This document shows positions 61,301 to 64,000 of a DNA stretch of 64,000 nt, one piece after another. Source of the stretch: Desulfitobacterium hafniense DCB-2. GTDB taxonomy: Bacteria > Bacillota > Desulfitobacteriia > Desulfitobacteriales > Desulfitobacteriaceae. The translations under genes were made by a program, and so were the position numbers. The notes beneath the pieces were generated by a model. It saw nothing but the letters and a program-made list of their open reading frames with translations. It did not search any database and had not been told where the DNA came from. The stretch covers positions 3,135,001-3,199,000 of the forward strand of contig NC_011830.1 of assembly GCF_000021925.1 (NCBI RefSeq), written 5' to 3'. The stretch's first letter is position 1. Every line of letters starts with the position of its first letter.

Positions 61301-62839
61301 ATGGCCAAAAGAACCTTTATTTATGGGGCTGTCATTCTCTTGGCGGCAAACTTTCTCAATCGGGTTTTGGGTTTTATTTATCAATACTTAATCATGACCC
61401 ATATTGGCGGAGAGGCCTTTGGACTATTCAATATGGTTTTCCCTATGTATATGTTTGCTTTAGTCTTTACCACTGCGGGCATCCCTTTGGCTGTTTCGAA
61501 AATGATCTCCGAAGCAGTATCTTTGCAGAATTATTCCCGTGCCCGCTCCATATTTCGTACTTCCCTTCTTTTATTGACCTGTTCAGGGCTGGTTATTTCC
61601 GTGGCTCTCTACATTATTTCGCCTCTCCTGGCAGAGCGTTTCTTTCCCGATCCCCGTGTTCTAAGGCTTTTTTTGATCTGCACACCGGCAATCTTTGTGG
61701 TCTCTGTTTCCTCAGCCTTTCGCGGGTATTTTCAGGGCATGCAGAATATGCTTCCCACTGCACTCAGTCAGATCTGTGAACAACTGGTGCGGGTCAGTGT
61801 GGGATTTTTCTCGGCTTACACTTTATTGCCCAGAGGGATCGAATGGGCCGCTTCCGGTTTGGCCTTGGGAATGTTGTCGGGAGAAATCATCGGCTTATTT
61901 ATCATTATTCTTCAGTATAAACTCCAAAAAACAAAAAAGTCCTCCCACCAGAATGAATCCCTACATCCGATTCAAACCATGAAAGAACTTTTCCACTTAG
62001 CTTATCCAGTGACGATCGGCAGGCTCTTTTCCAGCGGGTTATCCACGGTGGATGCCATGCTGATACCACAACGGCTGCAACTAGCCGGCTATACAGCCCG
62101 TGAAGCCACCACTCTCTTCGGACAACTGGGCGGGGCTGTGTTTACTCTCCTTAATTTTCCCAGTGTCTTCACCTTTGCTTTGGCGACCTCTTTGGTTCCT
62201 GCCATTTCCGAAGCGGCCGCCCGAAAGCAATTCCAAACGGTTAAGCTCCGCAGTGCCCAAGCTTTACGGATGACCATTTTCATCGGGGTCCCCAGTTTAG
62301 TAATCCTCTTTTTCTTTGCTGAGCCTTTCAGCGCCTTTTTTAAAAGCGAAGGCACCAGCAGCATTCTGCGCATCCTTGCCTTAGGTGGGATCTTTTCCTA
62401 CCTTCAACAAACCTCTACAGGAATTCTGCAAGGATTAGGCAAGGTCCAGCTCCCGGTGATCCATTCCATTATTTCCGCCGTCATCCGGATACCGATACTT
62501 TTCATTTTAACGGCTTCACCTCAGTGGGGGCTTAAAGGAACGGCTGTAGCTTATGTCGTCGGTTTTTTTATCTCCTCGACCCTGAATCTGGCCGCTATCG
62601 TCCACTATACAGGGATGCCTGTCGATCTTCGGGAGTTTCTTCTCCACCCGCTCATGGGCGGCATTGGCATGATGTTGGCCTTTCGCCTCTTTCATCCCTT
62701 CTTCGCTTTCCATCCCTTAGCCTTTCTCCTGGAGATCATACTGGGAGCGGTTCTTTACTTCGCCATTCTCTTCTTTAACGGCGGTATCAACCGTGACGAT
62801 CTGCAGAGAATTCCCTGGCTCGGCAAGTTTTTACGCTGA
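61301..62839 (+). CDS. spoVB: MOP-family flippase SpoVB-like
   Basis: A 512-residue membrane protein with about 14 hydrophobic segments, matching the size of Bacillus SpoVB (518). The N-terminus has the family's AANFLNRVLGFIYQYLI and GGEAFGLFNMVFPMYM. MOP flippases move lipid-linked sugars or lipid II across the membrane; SpoVB is needed for the spore cortex in many species. The start is ATG at 61301 with GGAG 6 nt upstream; earlier in-frame starts have no ribosome binding site and would code an unlikely leader. Confidence 0.88.
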   Translation: MAKRTFIYGAVILLAANFLNRVLGFIYQYLIMTHIGGEAFGLFNMVFPMYMFALVFTTAGIPLAVSKMISEAVSLQNYSRARSIFRTSLLLLTCSGLVISVALYIISPLLAERFFPDPRVLRLFLICTPAIFVVSVSSAFRGYFQGMQNMLPTALSQICEQLVRVSVGFFSAYTLLPRGIEWAASGLALGMLSGEIIGLFIIILQYKLQKTKKSSHQNESLHPIQTMKELFHLAYPVTIGRLFSSGLSTVDAMLIPQRLQLAGYTAREATTLFGQLGGAVFTLLNFPSVFTFALATSLVPAISEAAARKQFQTVKLRSAQALRMTIFIGVPSLVILFFFAEPFSAFFKSEGTSSILRILALGGIFSYLQQTSTGILQGLGKVQLPVIHSIISAVIRIPILFILTASPQWGLKGTAVAYVVGFFISSTLNLAAIVHYTGMPVDLREFLLHPLMGGIGMMLAFRLFHPFFAFHPLAFLLEIILGAVLYFAILFFNGGINRDDLQRIPWLGKFLR

Positions 62840-62852
62840 GTCATTCTTCTCC

Positions 62853-63060
62853 AGGATTTTGCTTTACAGCGGTCGCTCCATAAGCTGCGCGGACAAAACT
62901 AACGCGAAAAGCCCTCCGCTTCGTCGGGTTCCCGGCCAAATCGCTCCTGCTCAATGGCCGGTTGGAAACGTCCTGTTTCCAACCCGACTCCGCTGCGTGC
63001 TTTTCGCGAAGTTTTGTTTCCGCTCGCTTAAATTCACTCTCTTCCGTAAAGCAAAATCCT
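62853..63060. repeat. 208-bp palindromic element A
   Basis: The ends are a 15-bp perfect inverted repeat (62853-62867 / 63046-63060). Inside are nested inverted arms: CGCGAAAA / TTTTCGCG (62903-62910 / 63001-63008), ACAAAAC / GTTTTGT, GTCGGGTT / AACCCGAC (62923-62930 / 62981-62988) and the terminal hairpin GGTTGGAAAC / GTTTCCAACC (62960-62984). Both strands hold frames that look like shadows. It is a large folded DNA or RNA element, related to the repeat at 5848. Confidence 0.75.
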
Positions 63061-63192
63061 TGGGCTGCTTTTCTGGTTTGAGTGAGCGGGGTTTTGTGGG
63101 ACTGGGTAAGCATGGCTTTGAAGAAGACCTGAGCAGACCCCAGAAATGCCTCGCAAAGAAACCCGCAAGCAGTAGCTTTATGTACAAAAGCC

Positions 63193-63239
63193 GTGAACTC
63201 CGAAGAAGAAACCTTCCGGTGGAAGGTTTTAGGATTCAC
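63193..63239. repeat. Palindromic element B
   Basis: A 9-bp perfect hairpin (AAACCTTCC, loop GGT, GGAAGGTTT) lies at 63209-63229, with outer arms GTGAA / TTCAC (63193-63197 / 63235-63239). It shares the loop-flanking CC-GGT-GG with element C. Confidence 0.65.
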
Positions 63240-63284
63240 GCCCGAAGGTGTCGGATTTAGCGGAGAGGCGGTCAGGTCAACGAG

Positions 63285-63423
63285 GCTTTCTTAACGTAGC
63301 GGAGCCACGGTTCACATGCAGAAAACAACGGGGTTTGGCGTACGAAAGTGTCCGGTGGACAGTTTCGCTCAAGGCGGCACTCCCCAAAGCATGCCTATCC
63401 GCCGCAGATGCTGTTAAGAAAGC
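63285..63423. repeat. 139-bp palindromic element C
   Basis: The ends are an 11-bp perfect inverted repeat (GCTTTCTTAAC / GTTAAGAAAGC, 63285-63295 / 63413-63423). Inside, CATGC / GCATG and a terminal hairpin at 63343-63367 (CGAAAGTGTCC, loop GGT, GGACAGTTTCG, one mismatch). It lies next to element B, and together A to C fill about 570 bp. Confidence 0.7.
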
Positions 63424-63497
63424 GGGTTAACCAGCCCCGGAGCTATGGAGTACGCGTTGTGCGTAAAGCTACGCGACCCGGAGGATCTTATCTCGTT

Positions 63498-63752
63498 TCA
63501 ACCTAACCAGTGCTTAATCCGCTCCCCATACTGCCAATAGGTCAGGAGCGTGGTTAAGCCAAGAACAATAATCAGGATAATCTTATAGATAAAGAACACT
63601 TTGATCACCGTTAAAAAAGCTAAAATCAGGGCAAAGACGGCCGGTAAAACCAATATTTTTGTCCAGCGTTTATCCCTTTGCTTAAGCTTTTCCGGGGAGG
63701 AAAAAACAAAAAGGAATAAAATGAAGTAAAACAAAAAGGTCCCAATAATCAA
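63498..63752 (-). CDS. Small membrane protein, 84 residues
   Basis: A short protein with two or three hydrophobic segments (one at the N-terminus, a pair at about 35-70) and a basic loop KLKQRDKRWTK between them. No family is recognised. I start at a TTG at 63752 with AGGGAGG 8 nt upstream; a TTG at 63773 would read through that site. It ends just before the palindromic elements and lies opposite a SASP gene that starts 120 bp further on. Confidence 0.6.
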   Translation of the reverse strand: MIIGTFLFYFILFLFVFSSPEKLKQRDKRWTKILVLPAVFALILAFLTVIKVFFIYKIILIIVLGLTTLLTYWQYGERIKHWLG

Positions 63753-63872
63753 CTCAGTTTCCTCCCTTAACAATTAAGCTTAAATTCTCCATATTTTCTG
63801 TACTATATTTATAATCCCGTCTGTAAAAAATAGAATTGTCTCGATTAAACAGATGAAAGGAGATGGATATCT

Positions 63873-64000
63873 ATGAGTCGCAGAAACCGCTCCGCCGGCA
63901 TTTTGCCCAAGTCTGTTTTGGACGAGTTTAAAATGGAGGTGGCCTCCGAATTAGGTTTAACCGAACAAATCCAAACCAAGGGATGGGCTAACATGACCTC
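63873..64000 (+). CDS. Alpha/beta-type small acid-soluble spore protein (3' end outside window)
   Basis: The first 42 codons encode MSRRNRSAGILPKSVLDEF, KMEVASELGL and later GWANMT, matching the N-terminal half of alpha/beta-type SASPs (L-x-x-x-K-x-E-V-A-x-E-L-G). These proteins coat spore DNA and protect it from UV and heat and are digested at germination. The start is ATG with AAAGGAG 10 nt upstream. The rest lies beyond the window. Expression should be in the forespore under sigma-G; I see no clear consensus in the short upstream stretch. Confidence 0.85.
   Translation, partial: MSRRNRSAGILPKSVLDEFKMEVASELGLTEQIQTKGWANMT

Noticed and set aside
62793..63430. Several overlapping open frames on both strands after spoVB
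   Set aside because: They follow the inverted repeats, overlap each other and lack ribosome binding sites. I interpret them as artefacts of palindromic DNA.
62853..63485. Considered a CRISPR array
   Set aside because: The repeats are palindromic and nested, not regularly spaced direct repeats with unique spacers, and no cas genes are present.

Overview
The window looks like a chromosomal segment of a spore-forming, anaerobic Firmicute, most probably Desulfitobacterium or a close Peptococcaceae relative. This is inference from gene content: a SpoVB-type flippase, an alpha/beta-type small acid-soluble spore protein, an FtsK/SpoIIIE translocase, a TorD-type chaperone, a corrinoid protein, a very large two-headed acyl-CoA dehydratase activase, and AGGAGG-type ribosome binding sites with many TTG and GTG starts. 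Most genes lie on the minus strand.

Layout. 1-5.9 kb: a truncated exported protein, an AI-2E-type permease, a radical SAM protein, an orphan TorD-like chaperone and a DEAD-box helicase. 5.9-15.5 kb: a corrinoid/activase region read right to left as activase, UroD-fold protein, 56-residue protein, GntR regulator, corrinoid protein, recQ. The UroD-fold protein lacks the usual His-x-Cys zinc motif. 15.5-22.5 kb: a LysM/peptidoglycan-binding protein, small housekeeping proteins, a degenerate protease-like protein and a two-component system. 22.9-32 kb: an amidohydrolase with an in-frame TAG, thioesterase, M3 peptidase, RNase H1, site-2 protease, a nuclease-helicase fusion and an aminotransferase. 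32-41.7 kb: toprim protein, exonuclease, M48 protease, DUF1540 protein, FtsK, YdjM-like, BON and PHP proteins.

41.8-51.4 kb is the best-defined pathway. It is a catabolic operon (diaminopropionate ammonia-lyase, RidA, YgeY peptidase, hydantoinase, NCS1 permease, N-acyl-D-amino-acid deacylase) downstream of a sigma-54 activator. A near-perfect -24/-12 promoter and a cluster of TTCTCA/TGAGAA half-sites lie between the activator and the operon. It resembles the Escherichia coli ygeV-ygeW-ygeX-ygeY-hyuA region, with RidA and transport genes added and the carbamoyltransferase and carbamate kinase missing.

51.4-56 kb is an accessory stretch: a 34-bp perfect palindrome, small orphan genes, an amidase/holin-like pair that looks like a prophage lysis remnant, a lipoprotein, tRNA-Trp with a consensus promoter, and a 41-codon gene. 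56-61 kb has a second enhancer-binding-type regulator whose GAFTGA loop is lost, an EF-G paralogue and isoaspartyl dipeptidase. 61-64 kb has spoVB, then about 630 bp of nested palindromic elements with no convincing gene (a relative of one lies at 5.85 kb), then a small membrane protein and the start of a SASP gene.

All calls were made by reading the sequence. No database search or folding program was run.
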